Source of the DNA: Romanomermis culicivorax
Lineage: Eukaryota; Nematoda; Enoplea; Mermithida; Mermithidae
Reading direction: 5' to 3'
Assembly (NCBI GenBank): GCA_963922205.1
Contig: CAWUHX010000017.1
Coordinates: 62,001-126,000, forward strand
Length of the DNA: 64,000 nucleotides
The position numbers and the translations under genes are program-made. Numbering within the stretch: position 1 is the first letter of the stretch; the number at the start of each line of letters is the position of its first letter. Under the pieces are notes generated by a model. That model saw nothing but the letters and a program-made list of their open reading frames with translations. It did no database searches and was not told the DNA's origin. Positions 22,223-35,071 of the stretch are shown here, piece by piece.

Positions 22223-22640
22223 ATGTTGAAGGAAGATCAAACTTTCTTCAGCCTGCAAAATGACAATTTACAAAAACTCATCTTGGCAAGTGAAGATAGT
22301 GAAAAAAATACGTTTCATTACAAAATGGTGGATAGTGGTCAAAAATGTGCCATGCAATATTGGTTGACTGAAGGCAAAACATGGCCTTCATTGCAAAAAA
22401 TTGCCTTGAGAGAGAGTACGTTTTTTAAGACTAATATTGATGGGCACAATTTATTTTGTCATGTTATAATCAGGTGTTTTCCTTGGTGGTGTCCACTGCA
22501 TCATCGGAGCGTAATTTTTCAATCTTTGGCTTTGTTCACTCACCAATTTGCTTAATCGATTGCCATCTGCATCAGTCGAAAAACTACTCTTCATAAAATT
22601 CAATGCTAACAATTTTGTCAACGGTGTAGAGGTGGATGAT
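22223..22640 (+). pseudogene. hAT-family transposase C-terminus, broken
   Basis: Reads WLTEGKTWPSLQKIALR, then after an intron-like gap (about 22417-22473) the hAT dimerisation signature SSERNFSIFGFVHS (from about 22501). After a frameshift near 22545 it continues NRLPSASVEKLLFIKFNANN. The SSERNFS..FGF.HS..RNRL pattern is diagnostic of hAT C-terminal dimerisation regions. A GC-rich end with TGCACGGCCCTG (ends 22714) may be its right terminus. The left terminus was not found. It is not functional as read. Confidence 0.75.
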
Positions 22641-23309
22641 TTTATATGTTACGATCAGTAATTATGGGGAGGGGGCGGGCACCCCCCCCCCCGCCACCCT
22701 TGTGCACGGCCCTGATCCTGGATAACGAGTAAAGTCATCAAAGAAATGCAACTAAAATTCAATAATCAGGCAAACAACCGAAAATTTGGATTCTGCAACC
22801 AGCAAGGATTATTAAAATCCGTTTAAAATGCAACAAAATGCGTGTTGTTGACCTCGAATCCCCAAAGAATTTTGCATTATTTGGTAAAAGAGCCCAAGAT
22901 TTTTTTTGCCAGAAATACCGATTTGCCAAAAAACAAACAATGCTTGTAAGCAGCGCTTTTTTGTGCACGGATATTTGTGCCAATGGGCACTTCACTCTAT
23001 TTTTCATCCAATCACGTCAGTGAGATTAGAAAAACTGCGCGAGAAAACAGTTTGCAATTCAAAAAGAAATGAAATACTGCTAGAATTCAAATATCTGGAA
23101 AGAATTGTTCAGAAAGTTTGTGTTTTCCTTCAATTTTGGCTGCAAGTATCTTTCGAACTACGATGTACTGATCAAAAGAAAGGAGCAGAAGAATAAAAAA
23201 GAGACAGAAAAAGAAATAAAATCAAAAAACTGGGACGAAAAGTAAGAATGAAGAAGAACGACAAAAAAATTAATTAGGAAATGAAGCCTGCCGAACTGTA
23301 TATTACATA

Positions 23310-24057
23310 CAGGGTGAGCCAAAAAAAGGCGGGCGGTATTGACCGTCATAGCTTTCAAATGAGTGAAGCCTTTTCAATGCGGTTTCCTGCCGTCGATAGA
23401 CAAAACATCTGACATAAAGACTGCAAAGTTTCAGCCAGATTGCTCGAATATTGACTGACTAGAATCAGAAAGACGATTTTTTTGTAAATAAATATTCAAA
23501 AAATTGACAAAATCAACATGTTTTGCAGCAGAAAAGTACAATATAGGTCCAATCATAAGAACCACAGCTGAAAACTACAAGGGAGCCGTTTCAGTGTGTC
23601 CTACTTTCTGTTCCACCAATAATTTTAATCGTTTTCCTATCTGATCAATGATAGAATTGATTTCGTTTCGATTCTGCTATTTTTTCAGTTCCAAAACAAA
23701 TGTTCTTGATTTTGGCGAAATTTTGCCCATATTGATACAGGAAGTTTAGGATTTTAAATTGAAGGAAATTACGAATCTGGGTAATTTTTAAAGTATTATT
23801 TTGTGTAAACAGCTTTACAAAATTCTTTTCATAGTATGACAACCTTTACTATGATTTCACAACTTTTACTTTTTCAAAAATGACCCTTTTTACGAAATTT
23901 ATGTTTGTACAAAAATAATAAACGCTAGGAGCATAAAGCTTGACCCTTATAATGAAGACAAACAGGAGATTCTAATGCAGCAATCCGCACAAAAAAAGCT
24001 TCATACATTCGAAAGTTATGCAAGTCAGCATTGGTCGCCTTTTTTAGCTCACCCCAT
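23310..24057. mobile_element. Mariner-like non-autonomous element
   Basis: Left end CAGGGTGAGCCAAAAAAAGG; right end is the inverse of TGGGGTGAGCTAAAAAAGG. TA flanks both (23308-23309, 24058-24059). Inverted similarity extends for about 75 bp (CATARCTTTCRAATG then TGAAGC). No transposase frame is visible in the 0.75-kb interior. Confidence 0.75.
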
Positions 24058-24132
24058 TATATCATCAATAATTTGACGCAAAAGAAATATAAATTCACAG
24101 CATTTGATTTTAGAATAATTAAATGTAATAAT

Positions 24133-24245
24133 TAGAGATGCAATGGATCCAAGATTTTTAGTCTTCCGGATCCAGGTAATCAACTTACCTCGATCCAATT
24201 CCGGATCTGGGTAATTGAAAATGAGTTTCACGGATCCGGGTGATC
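24133..24245. repeat. Left-type end with GGATCC words
   Basis: Starts TAGAGATGCAATGGATCC and carries GATCCGGGT/GATCCAGG words. The same style is seen at 26215-26364 (ending GGCCCATCCCTA) and at 54652-55878. I could not confirm that 24133 and 26364 are two ends of one element because the flanking octamers differ. Confidence 0.45.
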
Positions 24246-25259
24246 AGGCCGAGTCGTCGTTGCAACGAAGGTGCAACAATTTGAGAACAAACGCGGTCCG
24301 ACTAGCAACGAGCTCCGAGCGTACAAAAAGAGCTAATGAAATTGAGCCTTTTGTATAAAATTTTATGAAGTGTTTTGTAAATTTGCTGAATAAAAACATT
24401 GTTACCGACCCTTGACATTGGGCTTTACAGTAGGATCGAAAAATCGTGATAGCTCTGCTCGATATACATGTTTGAAAATTAAAAAAAAAAGAGATGTTTG
24501 AAAATCTATCCTTATTTGCTACACTTGAAGCAAGCACAGTTTTCGGATGTTGGTCATCAAATTTAAAGATTTTAATTTTTCAAAAAACAATATATTTATA
24601 CAATAAAACAGTAATATTTTTCACCAAGCTTTCTTTTTTTCGTACATGTGCTTCGTGCGTTGAATCTGAAACAATAGTATATATAAAATATGCAGGATTA
24701 CTGTAGATTGAAGTATAAGGGGACTTCTTATTATGTCATAACATTAGACGAAGCGCCTCTAATACGCCTCTAGTATTCCTCCAGCGCATCTCTAATAAGA
24801 CGCGTGCAAGGCGAGAGAAACCCTCTAATAATCCTCTAATACATCTCTACGCAGCTGTAGCGCACCTCTAATATTCCCTCAATAATGCAACGTTTCCAAC
24901 CTCCACTAAGCTCTAATACACCTGTAGTTTTCCTCCAGTGGATTATTAGTGATGCATTAATTTTGTCCGGTACTGTACAGATCCGGATCCGGGTAGCAAT
25001 AATCTATAATACAGATGCTGTGATTATACAGGCATTTTAATTCATGTGTCTTTAAATGATCCTAACAATTTTCGAAATGTTGTTTGCGATTGGTTATAAT
25101 GAGAATTCATTATTGGATATTATTGGCCTTAAAATCGCATAAAAATGTGAAACACCTTTATTAGAATAACACAATATAACACACAATAATACAGTGGTGA
25201 GCGACGTTTCGGTAGTGTACCTATTTGTACTTTCTTCAAAATCATTCTTGTCATAGTCT

Positions 25260-26010
25260 GATTCTAAACCGTCTAGAAATTCCACCGGCGATATCTCTGT
25301 GATCAGTCAAAGTAAAAAACTATAGACTGCATTTAATTATCTTCATTCTGTTGCGAAGCGCCGGAAAATTTTTTGGGGTTCTATACTCTAGGACGCTGGT
25401 AAATGAATGTTTTCAAGACTTATTCCATGGCTAAGGTTTAATTTTTAAATCCAGAATGATGTTCTGATTTGAGTAATGAGATCATGCTTTCAATCAGCTA
25501 ACCAGCGAGGAAATCGGCTTGAAGCAAACGATGTTTAATAAATTCAGGCGAAACAGCAAGAATGATAAAAAAGTTCCAGCGCAAAGCGCCAAAAATTTCT
25601 ATGGATTTTGATATTACAATGCTGAAAAATGAATTCTGTCAGCAATTATTTCCTGAATAAGCGGTATAATTTGCAGTCAATTAAACCATTTTGCATACGA
25701 GAACAGAATGTAAAAATCATATTGGAAGCACGCAAGTGCAACTCAAAAATCAAACTAGCAACCAAAAATTTAGGTTCTTCAAATTTTGATTTTGGTCAAA
25801 TACCAAGATGAAGATCGTAGATTAAAATAGCAAAAATCATAGACTAAACAATAATGTGAGATATTTTATTTTGTGAAAGAGTCGGCTAGAACAACAGCAT
25901 ACGAACTGCGCTGAAAATCCGTATGTTATGAATATTGACTTCTGCACTCTGCACAAAACGTCCTAAAAACTTTCTGCACGAGCTCCAAAAACTGCTCAGT
26001 GCACAAAAAA
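25260..26010. repeat. Partial copy of the GTGCACGG repeat family
   Basis: The sequence parallels 57110-57680 and 39580-39815: GCGAAGCGCCGG (25353-25364), a shared A+T-rich middle, and the end TGCACTCTGCACAAAACG...GCACGAGCTCCAAAAACTGC. Confidence 0.6.
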
Positions 26011-26364
26011 ATCCTTGTTGAAACTGTTGAAAAACTTGTTTTCGATATTACCAAAAATCAATTTTAAATATTGACTGTTATTATTAAATTAATCAAATAA
26101 ATGTTTGTTACCTTACCTTGTAATGTTACCTTAATGTCCAAATATACTTATAGTCAGAGAGTACACTTCCACTTATAATTAGTATCAGTTATGTCTAAAC
26201 TGCATTTTGAATTATCCGGATCTGGATCCGGCTAGTTGAAATATTTTCTTTCGGATCCGGACCCGGGTAATTGAAAATGCTTCTTCCGCATCCGCGTCGG
26301 GATCCTGAAAATTTTTTACGATCCGGATTGCTATTGTTAAAAAAGTCGATGTGGCCCATCCCTA

Positions 26365-28612
26365 TCAAAAACTGTTTTTTTTCGACCAAAAAATGGACAA
26401 AGCGCCCGTGATCAATGAACTTTTGCCTTCAAACTGATACTAAGGATTATTACGAAGCGAAGCGCTGAAAATTTTTCGCGTTTTTGACGGACTTTATCTC
26501 CAAAAAAAGTCATTTTCGACCAAAAAATTGGTTTTCTCTGTCGATTTCCGACCACCTTAGGAAGGTGGTTGTCACCAACTGAAAATTGATGGAGAGCGTC
26601 TGGTAGACAGGGTCTTGGAGAGAGTTGGTGAAAAATTGATTCAACAACTGCCTCTATGATTGAATATTTTGGGGGACCCCTCTCCTCAACCTCTCATCTA
26701 CAGGTATAGACCGAGTTGGGGGCCCTCATCAGACATTCACGGCAGGGATTTTCTATGGGCTCCTTAGACTTATCATCTACGGGGTGGAGATGGGTGAGCA
26801 AAAAACAGGAGAGGTCCAAAAACGTGTTTTTCATACATATAAAATATGCATAAAAATCATTTTAAAAATGCCTTTAGAAAAATTAAGGATTTGAATTTGA
26901 CACGTTTTTCGAGTCAGGAGGTGTCGAGGGTCTCAGGACCCCTATGTGCATGGTCCTCGTCCAAACCTCCCAATTACGGGTATGATTTACCGCACTGAAT
27001 ATAAGAATCATGTTCACACTATTTTTCGTCCCTTCACTTCAGTGAGATAAAAAATATGTTCCTTCCATTTGAGAATAATTGTTGAGAAGATTAATTTTTC
27101 ATCTTTTTAAATTATATAAAATCAAAATTTTTCAAAAATGTAAAAAGTTTTCGGAAAAGTTGGAAAAATTTTGAGTATGATTCGCATGTGGGAAAAGTCT
27201 TCGAAAAAAATATGAACCAAACACCAAACTCCAAATCGATTTTTTGACGAATAAATTTGAGCTCTTCCGCCAAATAGCTAGAAAAATTTGAGAATTCAAG
27301 ATAGAAAACGTTCATTTTAGGAGGTCAAAACATCAACATTTTCCTGTCAGACATGAGTATAGTCAGGCATTCTTGTTTTTTACAGGAGCCATATTGCAAT
27401 ATGTAACTTGGGAACATTCTGGTTACACGAACAAATTTTCGGTCACACTAAAATTGGGTTAGTTTTTTCCGGAAAATGATAAAAAGCTAGTTTTTTTGTA
27501 TTTCATTCAAATGGCGTCAGTTCTAGACTTTTAAGACTTTATTTCATGGGTTTTGAACAAAACTGTCAAGACTGTATTGTTCGGCGCCTAGCGCCGAATA
27601 AATTCGATTTTAAAGCTTCAAAACTTGAAAAATTCATTTTTTAACTTATTCTCCTATAACTATCGATCGCGCTTGTCTCTGAATTGCCGTTCGAAGTTAA
27701 GTTTGAACACGGAAACTATATATGGGCAGAAATTTTCTCAGAAGCGATATAATATACTTACGTGCAGAGCAGTGCAACTGATTTATTTTATTCTGATTTA
27801 TGATTTTAGACCTTTAGAGCGGTGTTGGATACTTCATTATTGTTATCTTTACTCAGAGAAATAGTACATCTTTCCTGTTCCCAATTTATCCGTCGATAAG
27901 TCTCGTTCAACAATAATATTTTGATGTTTAACAGCTACAACAGAAGCTAGGATGACATTTTTCAGTATTTTCCGTTTTAAAACTCATAAGAAGGAATTTT
28001 CGAACAGAAAACCGTATGTATATAACGTGGAATAATTGCAGTATATGGTCTAGCACACAACATATACAGGCTTGTAGGCAGGGGCGTTGGGGGCCGTGGC
28101 CCCTCGCAATATTTCAAACGTAAAAAAAGGCTTCGGTTTTTTTCTTGAAGAAAATGTCAAGTCAGAAATGCCAATTTTATAGTAAATTAGGTGAAAAAAA
28201 TGTGTGCCCCCCGGAAAAAAATTTCTGGCTACAGGCCTGAACATATACTTAGCAAACGTATTCGAAAACAACGTTAGCTGTAACCCGCTCGCTCAAGCCA
28301 CCCAGAAAATTTTTTTCCTTCTTAACGTTTTACAATGTAAACTAGATTCTGTAAACTAAATTTTCAAATATCGACGGCTGATGAATTGCTCGAAGCGAAA
28401 TTGGTAACTTATGACTAAAGTGGCAGGATGGGTGTCACTAGCGAATGCCCGCGCGGCTTCGCTCGCGCCCTTTGGGCGCTTCGCTTCGCCCCTGAGCCTG
28501 AGAGATAGTGTATGCCTGTCGGAGTATTCTGCAAGTATCCGCTTTAGTTCAATATATTGAGTATAAACGGATAAATAATATAGATTACTCAGAGAAAAAT
28601 TATCATTCCAAT
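26365..28612. other. No host gene seen; repeat remnants
   Basis: Includes a GGCGC core (27582-27596) and a possible TIR element at about 26697-26985 (TACAGGTAT..ATTACGGGTATG). Short open frames are not supported by motifs. Confidence 0.5.
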
Positions 28613-28786
28613 CAGACTACCCCTTAGGGAGGGGTATGAGGTGGTATTACCCCCATATAAAGTCATAAAATTGATCACTGGTTGCCTAATTTTGAGACAA
28701 AATGAAGTGTTCAGTGGACATTTAGCTACACTACGCAAATTTCCAACCTTACCCCTTCCTGAAAAGTCTGACCTTGGGGACCTCCG
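28613..28786. mobile_element. 174-bp hAT-like MITE, CAGACTACCCC family, copy 1
   Basis: Ends CAGACTACCCC and GGACCTCCG, with a perfect 8-bp duplication ATTCCAAT at 28605-28612 and 28787-28794. The interior is the inverse of the copy at 49438-49619 (shared AAATGAAGTGTTCAGTGGAC / GTCCACTAAACACTTCATTT). Confidence 0.9.
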
Positions 28787-28972
28787 ATTCCAATTCAATT
28801 TTCTTGTCTTTCCTGATTTTTCCGCTGGGAATTTTTTTCAAGCATTCCATCCCGTAATGGCGCCCGATAGTTTAATTTTAGCTTTCAAGCCATCTACGAT
28901 AAATTTAGGTATAATACGCAACGTTACTTCCATTCTAGTTCGTAGACGTCACTCAGCAATCTAGCCCATAAC

Positions 28973-29227
28973 CATACCTGTAAGAGGTCCGACCGGTTGG
29001 GAGGGGGGGGGGATGGGGGTCCGAAATTTTTTTTGGGTCGGGTCAAAATAGTCGGAGAAATTTCGAAAATTTTCCCAAAAAAGGTACTTTTTCCCCAATT
29101 TTTCCTAACTTTTCCGAGTTTGGGAGGGGGTTGGGTGTAGGATTGACCAAGTCGGGGATTCCGACATTAAGGTATAGTGTTCAACCATGTTGGAGGAGGC
29201 CCAACGCCCCCCCCAATTACAGGTATG
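28973..29227. mobile_element. 255-bp hAT-like MITE, ends CATACCTGTAA
   Basis: Exact inverted ends CATACCTGTAA and TTACAGGTATG are embedded in G-rich sequence. Flanking octamers CCCATAAC and CGTATAAC match at 6 of 8. The ends resemble the CATACATGTAA family at 32793 and elsewhere. Confidence 0.7.
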
Positions 29228-29783
29228 CGTATAACGTCATCAAAAGAACCTTCAGGCCCTTGATTACACTGCAATTTTACTGTCCGAAATTTGGCTGCTG
29301 TATGCAAAAAAGTTTCACGGCGAAAAAGTCCGTGGGAAAGAAACGGTACTGTACTCCAAATCTGTCTGTTTTGAGGCTAAAATTCAGAAACAGGTAAGAA
29401 ATTTTGGCTGATTCCCAAAATAAGGAATAAAATTTTAGGGTTTCAAGTAAAAAAAGTTGCGTTCTGAAAGGTCAAAATATTGAAACATTTCATCAAGACA
29501 AAGTTTATTTTATTTATCTCAATTTTCAAGATTACACATCACAAAGAGATCGGCCTGTAGTTAGTTGAGACGTGTCTCCCTCCTCAAAGACGAGAATGAC
29601 ATTTGCTTGGTTCCAGAGCGAGAGTAGAGGGCTTATTCAAATATATTTGATGAAGTATATTTGAAGTTTTATCAATGATATTTGGGATAAGACTCTTTTG
29701 AAATCTATCAATTTCAAAGAAACACTTCGTGAACAGTGTTCAGATGAAATGAAAATTTTTTGGGGCAATCGAAATTGAGGCAG

Positions 29784-30729
29784 TCATTTGTACATGTACA
29801 AACGGCTCTTTCTCCATTCAGGGAAGAAAATTTTGGGGATAAGGTACAGAAAATATGCATTTTGGTGCATTTTAAAAGTTCATAATCTCAAAATTATCCG
29901 GCGCTTCGCACCGGTTATAACTTTCATAATCATTATTATGTATTACCTAGCTCAGACGCGGCTTTCAGAATGTCTACCTTCACTTATCATTTAATGTATA
30001 ATAGTTTTCATCATCTCAAACATATTACCTCATGTTTTAAGTGGTAATCTTCAATATTTTATGATATTTAATGAAGATTCACAGTTTTTCCTTCAAACAT
30101 TTTTTGAGAAAGATCAACGTCAAGTCTCTAAACTTTTTGAAGCTATTATTCCTTTCTTAACGTAAAATAAATTCGGAAGTTTTCGGAAATTTCTACTCTT
30201 CCACTCATATATTTTCGGCCAAGTTCATGAGAGTTAACGAATAAATTACTGGTTTTAAAATTTTTCAAATAATAAATAATAAAATTCTAAAAATTACGAC
30301 TGTTGAACACAAAATTCCAATCTAATTCTGGAAGTAAATGTTAGGAAAATTGATTTTCCACCGTCGCCGAATGTCAATACACAAGAAATTTTTCCGGCTC
30401 GGGGTTTTCACTTGTCATCATAGAGAGCTTTACCATAGATTTATCATCTAATGCAAATTCATTATGCTATTGGATAGTTTTCTAGAAAATTTGTACCACA
30501 ATACTTGTAAATTAGACTTGAAACTCGAAAATTTCAATTTTTTGCTCAATTTTAATGAATTTTCTTTGTAGTCGTAAATTAAATTTGAAAATTACACTGA
30601 TTCGGTTATTAGTCTTTTTTGACGTAGAGGAACACAGGCTACTTATTTATACTTATTTTTGCTATGTAAAAATGAAATATTGGCTCCCGTTTGTACATGT
30701 GCAAATGGGTCATGTACAAAAAAACGCTG
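29784..30729. mobile_element. Element with TTTGTACATGTACAAA word and CAGCGTTTTTTTGTAC right end
   Basis: The right end (inverse of CAGCGTTTTTTTGTACATG) is at 30729. The left side has CAGTCATTTGTACATGTAC at 29781-29799 and seems to lack the T-run. The word TTTGTACATGTACAAA (29787-29802) pairs with GTTTGTACATGTGCAAA (30689-30705). It contains the module GCATTTTGGTGCATTTT..CCGGCGCTTCGCACCGG (29865-29914). No target duplication was found. Confidence 0.6.
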
Positions 30730-32155
30730 TTCGTAAATAAACTTATGTGTAAAATTTAAAGGATGTTTCGAGAAAGGCTTTTGTAACTTTTATACCTGGC
30801 GTAATTGTATGTTCGGCTTGACAACATGTTACGGCTTCAGATTTTGAGACAATCAACTTATGGTATAGTCGACTAAGTTTTCGTTATGCTGCTTTTGCTT
30901 ATCGAGCTTTTCTGCTCATCCATCCACGTACGCGTATGTGCACACATCTAACCTTTCCAACTTTCCTACCCCCTCTCCTTTCGTCGGTTCAGAGAGACTA
31001 AAACTATATGTATTCGGAAAGAATCTTGTCGTTACTAAAAAATCTCCACTCCATTCCTGCCAATGGCCGTCTCTTTCAGGTGTGTGCGCATACAGACACA
31101 GAAACGTATTTATCGAACCGCTGCATTACATTCTGACAAGGCGGAGATGATGGGGTGCGCTGCATTATCAAAACGTAGCTTTATATATGCTTTCACTTTC
31201 TCTGCGGTTTTTAATGAGCTTCCGCTTCCAGCGTACAACTCATGTAACGGGGATTCAGGCCTTTTTAGGCGTGTTTTAGGCATTTTCTCCATCTACCCCG
31301 GATTGTTATTATTCCCGTACATTCGCTAGAGATAATGTCATCGATTCTTTTTGCCTTGCTGCGTTCGCCTATGGATAGGTATGGGTTTATTTTATACATC
31401 TACTGTCGGAAAGAATAATACCCTCAAGAAAAATTTTCTACACTGTTCTCTGATAATGATGGGTGTTGTAGTGTATATCTTGTGTCCGTAGACGTTTTTC
31501 ACATACCACGATGTTCATTGCACGTTTTTCCGAATTATATCTTCATCTTATTGGATCCGGCCTCATTCTTGATTCCCGACTACCATCATCATCGTATCTC
31601 AAATATAATTCATTCTAATATCAGCAACGTGCGTGTGTGTGAATGTTTTTATCAATCTAATATTCATTCTTCTCCTTTTGCTCTCTTTTTTGCTCGTGAT
31701 CGATTGCAATATCTAAACCTAAGATTTAACTCGAGCACGGTTTTAACTTCTTAACCTGTAGTTTAGCTACACTTGACGCATGGTTTATTTTTTTAGCACG
31801 AGTCCTATTAGCAGTCGTGCCAATAAAAAATATATTTCTTTGTTGGTCTTAAACTAATGTGTGAGTTTGTCGATTCTAATAATCTGCTTTTATTGTATTA
31901 TCGATTCATGAAATCATGCTTGATGTTGGTACTTTCAGAAAAAATTTGAACGAAAAGGAAAGAATTTAGGATGAATTTTTTTATTTTGTCGAAGTTATGG
32001 AATAAATTTAGAAAATGACGATTTTTGATATTTTATCACAATTTGTCGACGTCTTTGATCTGATTTTCTTACCGAACTTTTCTTAAAAATTTTGCACTTC
32101 CAGTCATTAGCGCGGTGCAAGAAAAGAAAAATGTATTATCCTATATATATTTCTC
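30730..32155. other. No supported gene; pyrimidine-rich spacer
   Basis: The region 30920-31760 is less AT-rich and CT-rich (CTTTCCTACCCCCTCTCC at 30959-30976), with frames open up to 88 codons but no protein motifs. It could hold an untranslated exon or promoter of a downstream gene, which I cannot show. Confidence 0.3.
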
Positions 32156-32792
32156 TTGACGGGTAGTGTTCGTTACCGCGACACGCCCGTTACCGCTGCC
32201 TTTTTGTTCGATTCATAACCGCGACAGGCCCATAACCGATACCAAAAAAATTTCGTGTTCATAAAAGGAATCAATACATAAAAATTGAAAATTGAGGTGA
32301 GTGCTTGCAGGATGATTTTTTGACTCGTGTCTTGTGCACATGACGGAAAATACTTCAATAAAGTATGAAACCTTAGTGCCACGGAAAACTGAATATGTAA
32401 TTAGATACACACAGGAAGCACGATAAAGCAACGCTATCACACATCAAGATTTTGAAAAAATTGAAGTCCTCAAATTCAGCTTGAAAGCAATTTTTTTCTA
32501 GGTGGATACAGAAACCCTCTTTCGCTTCATCTGATACAGCATGTCTTGATCTATGAGAGGAAGCAGTTTCATCCATTTGGGGATGAATCCCATCAAGTTA
32601 ATTCTTTCCAAAGTTGCCGATTTATTATTGTCCGTTGAGGGGCCTTTAGACATGGTGTCAAACATCGAACTCCTACTCCACAAATATTTCACGCAAGATG
32701 CTAATATTTCACAGGTGTTCATTTGAGACATGGGGGATCCTTCATACAAAATTTTAGCTAAATCTGGGAGGGTCGTGCAGGAACCCCTTGAT

Positions 32793-33189
32793 CATACATG
32801 TAATTGGGGGGAAGTGCTATGGGAACCCCCCCCCCGGGATTTTCCAATCCTATGGCTAGCCATATGGTAGCCCTAGGGACCCCCATAGTTTTAGCCGAAA
32901 AAATACTGAAAAATGTCATTTTTTCCATGAAAAGTGTCAATTTTTGAACAAAAAATGGTCAAAAACGTCAATTTTCTCGACACTTCGCGCCATAAGTACA
33001 TATTTTATCATTTTTTAGACAAAAATTACTACTTTTTAAACCGTTTTTCGAACATTTTTCATGGAAAAAATCGAATTTTTTTCCTTCAAGGACCCCTCCC
33101 CCCAAAATTTTGGGAATTACTGACCCCCGGCCCCAAAAAAGTGCTCCAACCCCCCCCCCCCCAGACCTCGGAGCTCCGTTACATGTATG
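32793..33189. mobile_element. hAT-like MITE, CATACATGTAA family, copy 1
   Basis: The 397-bp element has inverted ends CATACATGTAA and TTACATGTATG and a perfect 8-bp duplication CCCTTGAT at 32785-32792 and 33190-33197. C-runs and GGGACCCC words lie near both ends, and GCGCC sits in the middle. Confidence 0.95.
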
Positions 33190-33451
33190 CCCTTGATCAC
33201 TTGACATGGAATGACCCTTCACAAATACCGGGTCACTATGGACAACGGGGATGTAACGTAGTTTTTGAGCAAGAAAAACTTTGCCACTTCTATAACTTTT
33301 TGCTCAATACCCTGTTTTATCACAGTCTACCCTTCAAAAATCTTACATTATTTACTAATTTATTTTTCCATTGTCCCTTCCTCTGCTTATTTTTACACAA
33401 TATGTGAGCATGTCAAAATCAAAAATGTAGTGGTAATAATCCTGTCGCGGT

Positions 33452-35063
33452 TAGTGATGGACCGATGCATCGGCATCGGCCGATTGTTGCGTTTTTCTGC
33501 CATCGGCCATCGGCCGATGTTTTGACAAATAATCGGCCGATGGCCGATTGTTTGGCAACTTTTTGTTACAATGAATGCATATGCTTATGCTTAAAAACGG
33601 ATTCTTCACATATATATTTTACAGTTACTTTAGTGAATACATAATTTTTTTGTGGAAATGGTTGTTTTAATGTCTGGCATATTTGCCCTGTATTGCCATT
33701 GATGAACTAAATAACAAGAATTTGACACGCTATGAATGGGATATTTTAGCTACGGCAGTAAGAACATACGAACATACTTTAATACATGTATAATCTATCA
33801 ACACCTTAGATAATTATGTTTTGGCAGCTTGTAAATTTGTTAAAATCTTGTGCAGAAACTGTAAAAATCTATGAATCTAATATTTCAGAAGAAATAGCTG
33901 AAGAAAAGTAAGCTAGATTTTGTGCCTAAATTTTTTTGAAAAACATAAATTAAGGAATCTTAGATTAGGAATTTTATGCCACTCAATCCATATTTCAACT
34001 TTCATGGATTGGGTTCATTAAAGGAGGAATTGTCGGGAAAAATGAATCAATATTTTTATAGAAATGATAATCGAGCCCACTTTAAACTCATTGAAGACAA
34101 TAGACTTCATGCTTTGGCATCTTTACTAGTTCCTTGATTTAAAAAGGATGGATTGAAATTTGAAATATAACACATATTGATCATACAAATCAAAATTAAA
34201 TAATTTAGGCTTTCTGTGATCCTCAAGCAGAAGACAAAGCTGAACTAGCTTTGGTTAGAATGATTGTCGATCAAAAACAACAAAATCAACGCTTTTCTGA
34301 AAATATGGTTCAAAAATTTGAATGAATCTTCAATCTCATTCTCCAAACTTTCTCAGTAAGCCACAATTAATACTAATGTAAATAATTCAAGCATTTACGC
34401 AAAACTGACCAATTTCAGGCACTATTTGGCCATTGCAAGTTCATCTGAAGATGAGCTGTAGCCCAAAAAATATGCAATGTCAGCATTTGAGCAAGCAAAA
34501 GACATTGTTTTGGAATAGATTACTAGAATAATGGAAGAAAAATGCTGCAACAAAACCAGAATTAGCTAATGTGAGTCACAATAGTATGCAGTTGAAAATA
34601 TATTTCATTATGGAAAAAATTTCTTTAGCTTGCCATGAAATTTTTATCAGCTCCAATTGGGTCAGTAGCTAGTGTATGATCATTTTAAAAAGCAAAAGAT
34701 GCTAGAAGTGGAAAAAGATCCCGCTTATTGCTGAGATTGGATTCAATAGTGCAAACTGGAAAAACAAGCTGAAGTTGAAGAAGCTTCTAGTGAACTCAGT
34801 AATCAAAGTGAAGGTAGTACAACAGATGCCTTTGTTGATGACAAATTGGATGAATGAAATGTTGTTAATTATTGAATGTTGGAAATATCAGTAGAACTTG
34901 GTGAATAATTCATAATAATTTTAAATTTATTACAGTGTAGCAACTTCAGGTTGCATTTTGTACATGTTACAGCCGATGCATCGGCAATCGGCCATCGGCC
35001 GATGCGTCGGCCGATGCATCGGCATCGGCCGATGGCAAATTTTTGGCCATCGGTCCATCACTA
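33452..35063. mobile_element. hAT element with degraded transposase
   Basis: The 1612-bp element has ends TAGTGATGGACCGATG and CATCGGTCCATCACTA (perfect over 16) and a perfect duplication GTCGCGGT at 33444-33451 and 35064-35071. Both ends reiterate CATCGGCCGATG. Inside on the + strand are hAT transposase remnants: HALASLL.P.FKKDGF (about 34108-34155, with a stop), AFCDPQAEDKAELALVRMI (about 34209-34265) and LAMKFLSAPIGSVAS (about 34628-34672) followed by stop-broken KAKDARSGKRSRLL. Several stops show it is inactive. Confidence 0.92.
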
Positions 35064-35071
35064 GTCGCGGT

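Noticed and set aside
24133-26364. Single hAT element spanning 24133 to 26364
   Set aside because: Ends are of similar style, but flanking octamers GTAATAAT and TCAAAAAC do not match, and other repeats lie between; left as separate ends.
31043-31329. Open frames in a less AT-rich stretch
   Set aside because: Frames overlap on both strands with no motif; may be untranslated exon or spacer, which cannot be shown.
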